DNA of 64,000 nucleotides, from positions 310,001-374,000 of the forward strand of contig NZ_QGGZ01000007.1 of assembly GCF_003148825.1 (NCBI RefSeq), written 5' to 3'. The position numbers and the translations under genes were made by a program. Of this stretch, positions 8,151-17,222 are shown piece after piece; position 1 is the first letter of the stretch, and the number at the start of each line of letters is the position of its first letter. The DNA comes from Streptomyces sp. CG 926. Its GTDB lineage: Bacteria > Actinomycetota > Actinomycetes > Streptomycetales > Streptomycetaceae. The notes beneath the pieces were generated by a model. That model made no database searches, was not told where the DNA came from, and saw nothing but the letters and a program-made list of their open reading frames with translations.

Positions 8151-9677
8151 ATGACCACCAGCACCGGCCCCTTCATCGCCGCGATCGACCAGGGCACCAC
8201 CTCTTCCCGCTGCATCGTCTTCGACCGCGACGGCCGCATCGTCGCCGTCGACCAGAAGGAGCACGAGCAGATCTTCCCGAAGCCGGGCCAGGTCGAGCAC
8301 GACGCCACCGAGATCTGGACCAACGTCCAGGAGGTCGTGGCGAGCGCGATCGCCAAGGCGGAGATCACCGCCGCGGACGTCAAGGCCGTCGGCATCACCA
8401 ACCAGCGCGAGACCACGGTCCTGTGGGACCGCCACACCGGCGAGCCGGTGCACAACGCGCTGGTCTGGCAGGACACCCGCACCGACGCCCTGTGCAAGGA
8501 GCTCGGTCGCAACGTCGGCCAGGACCGCTTCCGCCGTGAGACCGGCCTGCCGCTGGCGAGCTACTTCGCCGGCCCGAAGGTCCGCTGGCTGCTCGACAAC
8601 GTCGAGGGCCTGCGCGAGCGCGCCGAGGCCGGGGACATCCTCTTCGGCACCATGGACTCGTGGATCATCTGGAACCTCACGGGTGGCCCGCAGGGCGGCG
8701 TGCACGTCACGGACGTCACCAACGCCTCGCGCACCATGCTGATGAACCTGCACACCCTGGCCTGGGACGACAAGATCGCCGAGTCCATGGGCGTCCCGCT
8801 CAACGTCCTTCCGGAGATCAGGTCCTCCGCCGAGGTCTACGGCCACGTCAAGGACGGCGTCCTCGCCGGTGTCCCGGTCGCCTCGGCGCTCGGTGACCAG
8901 CAGGCCGCCCTCTTCGGCCAGACCTGTTTCGCCGAGGGCGAGGCCAAGTCCACGTACGGCACCGGAACGTTCATGCTGATGAACACCGGCGACAAGATCA
9001 TCAACTCCTACAGCGGCCTGCTGACCACGGTCGGCTACCAGATCGGCGACCAGAAGCCGGTCTACGCGCTGGAGGGCTCCATCGCCGTCACCGGCTCGCT
9101 CGTCCAGTGGATGCGCGACCAGATGGGCCTGATCAAGTCCGCCGCCGAGATCGAGACCCTGGCCTCCTCGGTCGAGGACAACGGCGGCGTCTACTTCGTG
9201 CCGGCCTTCTCCGGCCTGTTCGCCCCGTACTGGCGCTCCGACGCCCGCGGCGTGGTCGCCGGCCTCACCCGGTACGTCACCAAGGCGCACATCGCCCGTG
9301 CCGTCCTGGAGGCCACCGCCTGGCAGACCCGCGAGATCACCGACGCCATGACCAAGGACTCGGGCGTCGAGCTCGCGGCCCTCAAGGTCGACGGCGGCAT
9401 GACCTCCAACAACCTGCTGATGCAGACGCTCTCGGACTTCCTGGACGCCCCCGTGGTGCGCCCGATGGTCGCCGAGACCACCTGCCTCGGCGCCGCCTAC
9501 GCCGCCGGCCTGGCCGTCGGCTTCTGGCCCGACACCGACGCCCTGCGCGCCAACTGGCGCCGCGCGGCGGAGTGGACCCCGCGGATGCCCGCCGAGCAGC
9601 GGGACCGCGAGTACAAGAGCTGGCTAAAGGCCGTGGAGCGTTCCATGGGCTGGGTCGACGACGAAGACGCCAGCTGA
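8151..9677 (+). CDS. glpK: Glycerol kinase GlpK (GylA)
   Basis: 508-residue FGGY-family kinase that phosphorylates glycerol to glycerol 3-phosphate with ATP. The N-terminal ATPase-fold signature DQGTTSSRCIVFD is at about residue 12, GTGTFMLMNTG at about 268 and the C-terminal GGMTSNNLLMQ segment at about 415; length is standard for the family. AGGAG precedes the ATG. Second gene of the operon, 41 bases upstream of glpD, supplying the substrate for that enzyme. Confidence 0.97.
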   Translation: MTTSTGPFIAAIDQGTTSSRCIVFDRDGRIVAVDQKEHEQIFPKPGQVEHDATEIWTNVQEVVASAIAKAEITAADVKAVGITNQRETTVLWDRHTGEPVHNALVWQDTRTDALCKELGRNVGQDRFRRETGLPLASYFAGPKVRWLLDNVEGLRERAEAGDILFGTMDSWIIWNLTGGPQGGVHVTDVTNASRTMLMNLHTLAWDDKIAESMGVPLNVLPEIRSSAEVYGHVKDGVLAGVPVASALGDQQAALFGQTCFAEGEAKSTYGTGTFMLMNTGDKIINSYSGLLTTVGYQIGDQKPVYALEGSIAVTGSLVQWMRDQMGLIKSAAEIETLASSVEDNGGVYFVPAFSGLFAPYWRSDARGVVAGLTRYVTKAHIARAVLEATAWQTREITDAMTKDSGVELAALKVDGGMTSNNLLMQTLSDFLDAPVVRPMVAETTCLGAAYAAGLAVGFWPDTDALRANWRRAAEWTPRMPAEQRDREYKSWLKAVERSMGWVDDEDAS

Positions 9678-9718
9678 CCGCACTCAGCTGAGTCAATCGA
9701 CGAGGAGCTAAGAGAGAT

Positions 9719-11326
9719 ATGAGCAGCTTGCAGAGCGTTCCCGCACTGGGCACGCACCCGACCGCCGGTGCCAACGTCAGCCGCGCCCAGACCCGTGAGC
9801 AGCTGTCGAAGGCCACGTACGACCTGCTGGTCATCGGTGGTGGAATCCTGGGTACCTCCGTGGCGTGGCACGCCGCGCAGTCGGGCCTGCGGGTTGCCAT
9901 GGTGGACGCCGGCGACTTCGCCGGCGCCACCTCCTCGGCCTCCTCCAAGCTCGTCCACGGCGGTCTGCGCTACCTGCAGACCGGCGCGGTCAAGCTGGTC
10001 GCGGAGAACCACCACGAGCGCCGGGTGCTGGCCAAGGACGTGGCCCCGCACCTGGTCAACCCGCTCACCTTCTACCTGCCGGTCTACAAGGGCGGTCCGG
10101 TGGGTGCGGCCAAGCTGGGCGCGGGCGTCTTCGCCTACTCCGCCCTCTCGGCCTTCGGCGACGGCATGGGCAAGGTCATATCCCCGGCCCGTGCCGCCGC
10201 CGACAACCCGGGTCTGAAGACGGACAACCTCAAGGCCGTCGCGGTCTACTACGACCACCAGATGAACGACTCCCGCGTCGCCGTCATGACGGTCCGCGCG
10301 GCCGTCGAGTCGGGTGCGGTCGTCCTCAACCACGCCGAGGTCACCGGACTGCGCAAGACGCGCGGTCGGGTCACCGGCGCCGAGCTCAAGGACCGTCTCG
10401 ACGGCACCGAGTTCGGGGTCGACGCGCGCGTCGTGCTCAACGCCACCGGCCCGTGGGTGGACCACCTGCGGCGCATGGAAGACAAGCACTCCATGCCGTC
10501 GATCCGCCTCTCCAAGGGCGCGCACATCGTCATGAAGCGCAAGTCGCCGTGGAAGGCCGCCATGGCCACCCCGATCGACAAGTACCGCATCACCTTCGCC
10601 CTCCCGTGGGAGGACCAGCTGCTGCTCGGCACCACCGACGAGGTGTACGAGGGCGACCCGGCGGACGTGCGTGCCACCGAGTCCGACATCGCCCAGATCC
10701 TGGACGAGGCGGCCTTCTCGGTGAAGGACGCGGACCTGGACCGCTCGCTGATGACGTACGCCTTCGCGGGCCTGCGGGTGCTGCCCGGCGGCCCCGGCGG
10801 TGTCGAGAAGGCCAAGCGCGAGACGGTCGTCTCCGAGGGCGCCGGCGGCATGCTGTCGGTGGCCGGCGGCAAGTGGACGACGTACCGTCACATCGGCCGT
10901 GTGGTCATGGACAAGCTGGCGAAGCTCCCGGGCAGCCCGCTGACCGAGGACATGGAGCCGGTGAAGTCCCTGGTGCGCCGGATCGCGCTGCCCGGTGTCG
11001 CCAACCCCAACGCGGTCGCGCACCGCCTGCTGGTGGACCGGGAGCCGGGCACGCGGATGGACCCGCTGACGGCCCGTCACCTGGCGTCGCACTACGGCTC
11101 GCTGGCCTTCGACATCGCGCGCCTGGCGAACGAGGACCCGGCGCTGGCCGAGCGGATCCACCCGGACGGTCCGGAGATCTGGGCGCAGGTCGCCTACGCC
11201 CGTGACAACGAGTGGGCCGAGACGGTCGACGACGTGCTGCGCCGCCGTACGACGGTGACGATCCGCGGCCTGGACGACGAGTCCGTCCGGACCCGCGTCG
11301 AGGAGATGCTGGGCCGCAAGGCATAG
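9719..11326 (+). CDS. glpD: Aerobic glycerol-3-phosphate dehydrogenase GlpD (GylB)
   Basis: 535-residue FAD-dependent enzyme oxidising glycerol 3-phosphate to dihydroxyacetone phosphate and passing electrons to the quinone pool. The dinucleotide motif VIGGGILGTSVAWHAAQSG begins near residue 38, followed by SSKLVHGGLRYLQ, a hallmark of the GlpD/GlpA family. AGGAG lies upstream of the ATG. Last gene of the operon here: a strong terminator follows, and no gylX-like gene is seen between it and the terminator. Confidence 0.97.
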   Translation: MSSLQSVPALGTHPTAGANVSRAQTREQLSKATYDLLVIGGGILGTSVAWHAAQSGLRVAMVDAGDFAGATSSASSKLVHGGLRYLQTGAVKLVAENHHERRVLAKDVAPHLVNPLTFYLPVYKGGPVGAAKLGAGVFAYSALSAFGDGMGKVISPARAAADNPGLKTDNLKAVAVYYDHQMNDSRVAVMTVRAAVESGAVVLNHAEVTGLRKTRGRVTGAELKDRLDGTEFGVDARVVLNATGPWVDHLRRMEDKHSMPSIRLSKGAHIVMKRKSPWKAAMATPIDKYRITFALPWEDQLLLGTTDEVYEGDPADVRATESDIAQILDEAAFSVKDADLDRSLMTYAFAGLRVLPGGPGGVEKAKRETVVSEGAGGMLSVAGGKWTTYRHIGRVVMDKLAKLPGSPLTEDMEPVKSLVRRIALPGVANPNAVAHRLLVDREPGTRMDPLTARHLASHYGSLAFDIARLANEDPALAERIHPDGPEIWAQVAYARDNEWAETVDDVLRRRTTVTIRGLDDESVRTRVEEMLGRKA

Positions 11327-11344
11327 GTCCCACGCAGGTGGGGA

Positions 11345-11376
11345 AGAGGGGCGGTTCCGAGGGGAACCGCCCCTCT
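11345..11376 (+). terminator. Terminator of the glycerol operon
   Basis: Perfect 14-bp stem (11345-11358 with 11363-11376) and a 4-base loop, 18 bases after the glpD stop. Confidence 0.85.
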
Positions 11377-11452
11377 GTCGTGGGCTGTGGCCGGTGCCTC
11401 ATCAAGGCTTAGGCTGACCACGTACGCAAGGGAACTTCGGAAGGAGACCTGG

Positions 11453-12454
11453 GTGATCGAGCTTGAGGGCGTGCCCGAGCTGATCGACCCGGTCATGGTG
11501 GCCGCGTTCGAGGGCTGGAACGACGCGGGTGACGCGGCCTCCGGTGCGGTCGCACACCTGGACCGGGAGTGGAAGGGCGAGGTCTTCGCGGCACTCGACG
11601 CCGAGGACTACTACGACTTCCAGGTCAACCGGCCGACAGTGTGGCTGGACAACGGGGTACGGAAGATCACATGGCCGACGACCCGGCTGTCGGTGGTCCG
11701 GATCGGCGGCGCCAAGCCACGCGACCTGGTGTTGGTCCGGGGCATCGAACCGTCCATGCGGTGGCGGTCGTTCTGCAACGAGATCCTCGGTTTCGCGCAC
11801 GAGCTGGGCGTGGAGATGGTGGTCATCCTGGGCGCGTTGCTCGGGGACACCCCGCACACCCGGCCGGTGCCGGTGAGCGGGGTCACCTCGGACGCGGACC
11901 TGGCGCGGACGATGGACCTGGAGGAGACCAAGTACGAGGGCCCGACGGGCATCGTGGGCATCCTGCAGGAGGCCTGTACGCACGCGGGTGTCCCGGCGGT
12001 GTCCCTGTGGGCGGCGGTGCCGCACTACGTCTCGCAGCCGCCGAACCCGAAGGCGACGCTGGCGCTGCTGAACCGGCTGGAGGATCTGATCGACATCCGG
12101 ATCCCGCTGGGCGAGCTGCCGGAGGACGCGCGGGCGTGGCAGCTGGGCGTGGACCAACTGGCCGCCGAGGACAGCGAGGTGGCGGAGTACGTCCAGACGC
12201 TGGAGGAGGCGCGGGACACGGCCGACCTGCCGGAGGCCTCGGGGGACGCGATCGCCCGCGAGTTCGAGCGGTACCTGCGGCGGCGTGACCCGGCGGCGGG
12301 GCCGGCCGCGGAACCGGGCGACGGCTCGTACCTCCGGGACACGAGCGGGGGCCTGCCCCGCCCCCCGAAACGCAAGCCGGACCCCTCCGGGGAGGAACCG
12401 GAGCCGCCCGCGGCTCCGCCGGCGGAGCCGGGGGACGACACCCCGGAGCCCTAG
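11453..12454 (+). CDS. PAC2-family protein (proteasome-assembly-chaperone-like)
   Basis: 333 residues. The PAC2 domain spans about residues 15-230, with the conserved opening VAAFEGWNDAGDAAS and the VSLWAAVPHYVSQPPNPKA segment near 185. Actinobacteria carry such proteins alongside the proteasome; a chaperone role is by analogy only. The last 60 residues are a Pro/Gly/Glu-rich tail. The GTG at 11453, seven bases after AAGGAG, was chosen over an in-frame ATG at 11387. It stands alone between two terminators. Confidence 0.85.
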   Translation: MIELEGVPELIDPVMVAAFEGWNDAGDAASGAVAHLDREWKGEVFAALDAEDYYDFQVNRPTVWLDNGVRKITWPTTRLSVVRIGGAKPRDLVLVRGIEPSMRWRSFCNEILGFAHELGVEMVVILGALLGDTPHTRPVPVSGVTSDADLARTMDLEETKYEGPTGIVGILQEACTHAGVPAVSLWAAVPHYVSQPPNPKATLALLNRLEDLIDIRIPLGELPEDARAWQLGVDQLAAEDSEVAEYVQTLEEARDTADLPEASGDAIAREFERYLRRRDPAAGPAAEPGDGSYLRDTSGGLPRPPKRKPDPSGEEPEPPAAPPAEPGDDTPEP

Positions 12455-12473
12455 CCGGGCCGGCCGGGGCTGA

Positions 12474-12500
12474 CGATCAGCCCGTCCGGCGCTTGAGGAC
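12474..12500 (+). repeat. Copy of a dispersed Streptomyces intergenic sequence
   Basis: The stretch around ATCAGCCCGTCCGGCG and the following CTTGAGGACC resembles a short sequence seen repeatedly between genes in Streptomyces chromosomes, often next to terminators. Recognised from general experience; only one copy was found in this window. Confidence 0.5.
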
Positions 12501-12588
12501 CGGGTCCGGGCAGAGCCCGGGGAACGGTGGAAGGGCGGGTAGGGGACGGCTCCGCGCAGCGGGACCGTCCCGGACCGGTGTCCGGACG

Positions 12589-12629
12589 TGGCGATGCCCC
12601 CGACCCTGATGGGGTCGGGGGCATCGCCA
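12589..12629. terminator. Bidirectional terminator between PAC2 gene and mshC
   Basis: Perfect 18-bp stem (12589-12606 with 12612-12629) and a 5-base loop between converging genes, seven bases past the mshC stop. Confidence 0.88.
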
Positions 12630-12635
12630 CGGGTG

Positions 12636-13865
12636 TTACAGGGCCACGCCCAGGAGGGCGTCGACCGTGCGGGAGACCAGACCGGGGGCCGACTCGTCGT
12701 CGCCGTCCGTGGCGATCTGCCGCTCGACCCAGCGGTCCACGGCCGCCAGCGCGGCGGGCGCGTCCAGGTCGTCGGCCAGGGCCTCGCGGACCTCCTCGAC
12801 CAGGGCGTCGGCGGGGATGCCGTCGGGCCGGGAGACGGCCGCACGCCAGCGCTCCAGCCGGGCCACGGCCTCGGCGAGGACCTCGTCCGTCCACTCCCAG
12901 TCGGCCCGGTAGTGGTGCGAGAGCAGCGCGAGGCGGATCGCCGCCGGGTCCACCCCGGAGCGTCGCAGCGCCGAGACGAAGACGAGGTTGCCCTTCGACT
13001 TCGACATCTTCTCGCCGTGCAGCGCGACCATGCCCGCGTGCACGTACGCCTTGGCCATCGGGAACTCGCCCGTCAGTGCCTGTGCGTGCGAGGCGCCCAT
13101 CTCGTGGTGCGGGAAAGCCAGGTCGGAACCGCCGCCCTGGATGTCGAAGCCCATGCCCAGGTGGTCGAGGGCGATCGCCACGCACTCGATGTGCCAGCCC
13201 GGCCGGCCGCGGCCCAGCGAGCCGCCGTCCCAGCTCGGCTCGCCCGGACGCGCGGCCATCCACAGCATCGGGTCCAGCGGGTTCTTCTTGCCGGGCCGGT
13301 CGGGGTCGCCGCCCCGCTCCGCCGAGAGCAGCCGCATCGCCTCGGCGTCGAGGTGGGACACCCCGCCGAAGTGCGGGTCCGCCTCGACCGAGAAGTAGGT
13401 GTCGCCGTCCAGCTCGTACGCCGCGCCCGCGTCCCGCAGCCGCTCGACGAGCGGCACGATGCCGGGTATGGCCTCGACGGCGCCGATGTAGTGCTGCGGG
13501 GGCAGCATCCGCAGGGCGGTCATGTCCTCGCGGAAGAGCGCGGTCTCGCGCTCGGCCAGCTCGGTCCAGTCCTGGTTGTCGCGCAGCGCCCGCTCCAGCA
13601 GTGGATCGTCCACGTCCGTGACGTTCTGGACGTAGACGACCTGCCGCTTGGTGTCGAGCCACACGCGTTGTACGAGGTCGAACGCGTTGTAGGTCGCCGC
13701 GTGACCGATGTGGGTCGCGTCGTACGGAGTGATGCCGCAGACGTAGATACGGGCGACGGGACCGGGGGCGAGGGTGATCGTCCCTTGGGTCGCGGTGTCG
13801 TGGATCTGGAGGTCGCGGCCCTTGCCAGGAAGGGCGGGGACCTCAGAAGCGGGCCAGGCATGCAT
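12636..13865 (-). CDS. mshC: Cysteine:glucosaminyl-inositol ligase MshC (mycothiol biosynthesis)
   Basis: 409-residue class I aminoacyl-tRNA-synthetase-like enzyme that activates cysteine with ATP and joins it to GlcN-Ins, the third enzyme step towards mycothiol. It has a cysteine at position 43 in VCGITPYDATHIGHA (a zinc-ligand cysteine is known there in mycobacterial MshC), the HIGH-type motif THIGHA, WHIECVA (zinc ligands, about 230) and KMSKSKGN (about 287). The extended N-terminus and the CGITPYDATH text separate it from CysS. It sits just downstream, on the same strand, of the phosphatase/DUF3090/SCO1664-type cassette often linked to mshC. Confidence 0.94.
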   Translation of the reverse strand: MHAWPASEVPALPGKGRDLQIHDTATQGTITLAPGPVARIYVCGITPYDATHIGHAATYNAFDLVQRVWLDTKRQVVYVQNVTDVDDPLLERALRDNQDWTELAERETALFREDMTALRMLPPQHYIGAVEAIPGIVPLVERLRDAGAAYELDGDTYFSVEADPHFGGVSHLDAEAMRLLSAERGGDPDRPGKKNPLDPMLWMAARPGEPSWDGGSLGRGRPGWHIECVAIALDHLGMGFDIQGGGSDLAFPHHEMGASHAQALTGEFPMAKAYVHAGMVALHGEKMSKSKGNLVFVSALRRSGVDPAAIRLALLSHHYRADWEWTDEVLAEAVARLERWRAAVSRPDGIPADALVEEVREALADDLDAPAALAAVDRWVERQIATDGDDESAPGLVSRTVDALLGVAL

Positions 13866-13975
13866 GTGTCGAGCCTAACCGGACTGATGTTCCGGAAACG
13901 AACTGGACCTGCACTGTTGTCTTGATCGGCACTCTTGCGGTCTGGCCGGTTCTGTGCGTACGGCCGGTGGCTGAT

Positions 13976-14791
13976 TCAGACCGGTGGCCAGGGGATCGAC
14001 GGCCACTGCCCGGAGGGGCGGGGATGGGTCCCGGTGCGCAGCAGGTCCGCCACCCGGTCCCGTACGGCGGCCAGCTCGACGGGTGTGATCAGTTCGGCCA
14101 GCCGGGTGGCGAGCGGTGCGCCCTCGGCCAGCCCGGCGGCCAGCGTGGCCAACACCTCGCGCGCCTCGTCGGTCAGCGGCTCGCCCGCCCAGCCCCACAG
14201 GAGGGTGCGCAGCTTGTCCTCTGCGTGGAAGGTCACACCGTGGTCGATGCCGTAGAGCCGTCCGTCGGGTGCGGGCAGCAGGTGGCCGCCCTTGCGGTCG
14301 CCGTTGTTGATCACGGCGTCGAGCACGGCGAGCCGGCGCAGCCGGGGGTCGTCCGCGTGCACGAGCAGCGCGGTGCGGCCCTCACCGACCTCGGCGAGGG
14401 CGACGGCCTTCCAGCCCTCCCCCGCCTCCTCGCCGTCGACGAGCCCGAGGAGCGCGCCGAGCGGAGAGTCCTCGTCCGGCTGTTCCGCCTCGATCCACCG
14501 CTGGACCATGCCCTCGCCGTACGGGCCGTCGCGCAGCACGGTGGCGGGGACCAGGCCCCATCCGGTGGCCTCGGAGATCAGGTACGCGGCGACCTCCCGG
14601 CGGGCGAGGTTGCCGTCGGGGAAGTCCCACAGCGGTCGCTCGCCCTTGACCGGCTTGTACACGCAGTCGGCGCTCACGCCCCCGTACGTGACGCTGCACA
14701 GCAGGACGGCGTTGGACGCCTCGCGGATCCGACCTATGACGGTGAGCTCACCCTTGGCGAGCAGTTCCTCCAGTTCCCCCGTGTCCGTCAC
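13976..14791 (-). CDS. SCO1664-family protein (PI3/4-kinase-like fold)
   Basis: 271 residues. Members of this actinobacterial family are annotated from a distant match to phosphatidylinositol 3/4-kinases. Visible features are VYKPVKGERPLWDFPDG (putative nucleotide-binding lysine, about residue 42), VLDAVINNGDRKGGH (catalytic-loop-like, about 175) and YGIDHGVTFH (metal-Asp-like, about 197). The substrate is unknown. The GTG start overlaps the DUF3090 stop in a GTGA arrangement (14788-14791), so the two are translationally coupled. mshC follows 110 bases downstream. Confidence 0.85.
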   Translation of the reverse strand: MTDTGELEELLAKGELTVIGRIREASNAVLLCSVTYGGVSADCVYKPVKGERPLWDFPDGNLARREVAAYLISEATGWGLVPATVLRDGPYGEGMVQRWIEAEQPDEDSPLGALLGLVDGEEAGEGWKAVALAEVGEGRTALLVHADDPRLRRLAVLDAVINNGDRKGGHLLPAPDGRLYGIDHGVTFHAEDKLRTLLWGWAGEPLTDEAREVLATLAAGLAEGAPLATRLAELITPVELAAVRDRVADLLRTGTHPRPSGQWPSIPWPPV

Positions 14792-15378
14792 GCCTGGCGC
14801 CGGTAGCCGTTCTGGCGCGGGCACACGTGGCCCTCCGGGTCCAGCGGGAGGCTGCACAGCGGGCACGGCGGGCGGCCGGCGTTGACGACGTCCAGGGCCC
14901 GCTTGGCGAAGGCCCGGGCCTGGGCGCCGCTGAGGCGGACCCGCAGCATCGGCGGGCCGTTCTCCTCGTCCTGCAGCAGCCGCTCCTCGGCCTCGGCGAG
15001 GTCCTCGTCGGAGTCGGCGTCGAGTTCGACCAGTGCCTGGGCCTCGACGATCATGCGCTGTTCCTCGCCGTCCCAGGCCAGGGCCATGGTGCCGACGCGG
15101 AACTCCTCGTCGACCGGGACGTCCAGCGGGGCGGTGTCGGCGGCCTCGGCGGGGGCGACGGCCGGGACCGGGGCGTTGCCGCCGGTCCGCCGTACGACCT
15201 CGTCCAGCAGCTCGTCCATCCGCTCGGCCAGCGCCGCCACCTGGGTCTTCTCCAGGGAGACGCTGGTGACACGGGGGCCGGAGGAGGCCTGCAGGAAGAA
15301 CGTACGGCGTCCCGGCAGACCGACCGTGCCGGCCACGAAGCGGTCCGGGGGGTCGTAGAGGAACACCTGACGGGGCAC
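14788..15378 (-). CDS. DUF3090 family protein
   Basis: 196-residue conserved actinobacterial protein. The opening PRQVFLYDPPDRFVAGTVG matches the family start, so the GTG at 15378 was taken over the longer open frame reaching 15459. The C-terminus has CPLC then HVC separated by about ten residues (PPCPLCSLPLDPEGHVC), a likely small zinc-binding knuckle. Biochemical role unknown. It lies between the histidine phosphatase (77 bases upstream) and the SCO1664-type gene (4-base overlap). The fixed cassette suggests a shared function, possibly nucleic-acid or thiol related, but nothing here proves it. Confidence 0.88.
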   Translation of the reverse strand: MPRQVFLYDPPDRFVAGTVGLPGRRTFFLQASSGPRVTSVSLEKTQVAALAERMDELLDEVVRRTGGNAPVPAVAPAEAADTAPLDVPVDEEFRVGTMALAWDGEEQRMIVEAQALVELDADSDEDLAEAEERLLQDEENGPPMLRVRLSGAQARAFAKRALDVVNAGRPPCPLCSLPLDPEGHVCPRQNGYRRQA

Positions 15379-15455
15379 GTCCAGTCTCCAAGTCTCGGCG
15401 GCAGGGGCAGGTCTGCGCCCTTGTGTTGGCCCGTCCACCCTACTGCTCCGGGCGA

Positions 15456-16175
15456 TCACGCCGCGCCCGCGCCGCCTCCCACGACGGCGTTCCCGGCGTC
15501 TTCGGTGTCTTTGTCGGATGCGACGGCCTCCGGTACGGCGGGGCGCCGCACGAGCGAGCCGAAGTCCCCGGTGTCACCGAGCCGGAACACGAACGGCCGG
15601 GTGGCGGTGTACCGGATGGCGGTGACCGAGCAGGGGTCGACGTGGATGCGCTGGAAGAGGTCCAGGTGCATGCCCAGGGCGTCCGCGACAAGGGACTTGA
15701 TGATGTCGCCGTGCGAGCACATCAGGAAGACGGCGTCGCTGCCGTGCTCCTGCTCGATCCGCGCGTCCCAGTCGCGTACGGCCTCCACGGCGCGCGCCTG
15801 CATGGCGCGCATGGACTCGCCCCCGGGGAAGGCGGCGGCCGACGGATGCTGCTGGACGATCTTCATCAGCGGTTCGTCGGAGAGCTCGGACAGTTTGCGG
15901 CCCGACCATTCGCCGTAGTGGCACTCACCGATCCGCTCGTCGGTGTGCAGTTCCAGCTCCGGCCGGGCGGCCAGCAGGGGTGCCAGGGTCTCCCGGCAGC
16001 GTTGCAGCGGGCTGGTGACGGCGGCGGTGAGCGGGACGCCCGTCAGCCGGCCGGGCAGTGCGGCGGCCTGCTCCGCACCGCGCTCGTCGAGGGCCACTCC
16101 GGGGGTCCATCCGGCGAGCAGCCCAGCGGTGTTGGCGGTGGACCGCCCGTGTCGTACGAGGATCAGCGTGGCCAT
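15456..16175 (-). CDS. Histidine phosphatase family protein (MSMEG_4193-type)
   Basis: 239 residues. The N-terminal LVRHGRSTAN holds the RHG phospho-acceptor histidine (His9), with the second catalytic histidine in CSHGDIIK (about 147) and Glu in the GECHYGEWSG segment. This group is annotated as a phosphomutase-like protein but is more likely a phosphatase of unknown substrate. First gene of the minus-strand cassette with DUF3090 and the SCO1664-type gene. The last about 30 residues are a low-complexity Ala/Gly-rich tail. Confidence 0.9.
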   Translation of the reverse strand: MATLILVRHGRSTANTAGLLAGWTPGVALDERGAEQAAALPGRLTGVPLTAAVTSPLQRCRETLAPLLAARPELELHTDERIGECHYGEWSGRKLSELSDEPLMKIVQQHPSAAAFPGGESMRAMQARAVEAVRDWDARIEQEHGSDAVFLMCSHGDIIKSLVADALGMHLDLFQRIHVDPCSVTAIRYTATRPFVFRLGDTGDFGSLVRRPAVPEAVASDKDTEDAGNAVVGGGAGAA

Positions 16176-16229
16176 GGGGCCAGCGTATGCGCTGCCGCGG
16201 GTGTGCGGGCGGGCGGTGGGCAGGGAAGA

Positions 16230-17222
16230 ATGCCCCGCGTGATTGTGGACTGCGCGATTTACCGGGACGGCCGCCGTACCGAGGGACCGGACGATTTCTC
16301 GGACGCCCTGGACGAGGCCCGGGCGACCGGTGACGCCTTCCTGTGGATCGGCATGCACGAGCCGACGGCGAAGGAATTCGACCACGTCAGCCAGGAATTC
16401 GGGCTGCACCCGCTGGCGGTGGAGGACGCGCTGACCGCGCACCAGCGTCCGAAGTTGGAGGTGTACGACGATTCGCTGTTCGTCGTCCTGAAGCCGGTGC
16501 GGTACGACGAGGACACGGACACCGTGACCGCGGGCGAGCTGATGGTCTTCATAGGGGACTCGTTCGTCGTCACGGTCCGGCACGGCGAGGGGGCACCGCT
16601 GGCCGCCGTGCGCCACCGGCTGGAGCAGGAGCCCGACGTGTTGCGGCACGGGCCGACGGCGGTGCTGTACGCGGTCTCCGACGCGGTGGTCGACCACTAC
16701 ATCGAGGTGGCGGCCGAGCTCCAGGCGGACCTGGAGGAGCTGGAGGCCGAGGTCTTCGCCCCGAACGCCTCGGACACCAAGAACACCGCCGCCCGGATCT
16801 ACGGGTTCAAGCGGCAGGTGCTGGAGTTCCGACGGGCGACGAGCCCGCTGCTCCAACCGATGGACCGCCTCGCCTTCGGGGAGGTCCCCTTCGTCCACGA
16901 GCACGCCCAGCCGTTCTTCCGCGATGTCGCCGACCACCTGACCAAGGCGAACGAGTACATCGAGGGCCTGGACCGGCTGCTGTCGGACGCGCTGGCCGCC
17001 CACCTGGCGCAGATGGGTCTGCGGCAGAACGACGACATGCGCAAGATCTCGGCCTGGGCGGCGATGGCGGCCGTCCCCACGATGGTGGCGGGCATCTACG
17101 GGATGAACTTCGACCACATGCCGGAACTACGGCACACCTGGGGCTATCCGGCGGTGCTGGTGGTCATGGCGGGTGCGTGCCTGGGCCTGCACCGGATGTT
17201 CAAGCGCCGGGGCTGGCTCTGA
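16230..17222 (+). CDS. corA: CorA-family magnesium/cobalt transporter
   Basis: 330 residues with a long soluble N-terminal funnel domain and two C-terminal membrane helices. The signature YGMNF (about residue 290) lies at the end of the first helix, and the C-terminus is the short basic RMFKRRGWL. It mediates passive influx of Mg2+ or Co2+ as a pentamer. The ATG at 16230 gives MPRVIVDCAIYRDGR; the GTG at 16239 is an alternative. It converges with the ferritin-like gene and their 3' ends overlap by 23 bases. Confidence 0.9.
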   Translation: MPRVIVDCAIYRDGRRTEGPDDFSDALDEARATGDAFLWIGMHEPTAKEFDHVSQEFGLHPLAVEDALTAHQRPKLEVYDDSLFVVLKPVRYDEDTDTVTAGELMVFIGDSFVVTVRHGEGAPLAAVRHRLEQEPDVLRHGPTAVLYAVSDAVVDHYIEVAAELQADLEELEAEVFAPNASDTKNTAARIYGFKRQVLEFRRATSPLLQPMDRLAFGEVPFVHEHAQPFFRDVADHLTKANEYIEGLDRLLSDALAAHLAQMGLRQNDDMRKISAWAAMAAVPTMVAGIYGMNFDHMPELRHTWGYPAVLVVMAGACLGLHRMFKRRGWL

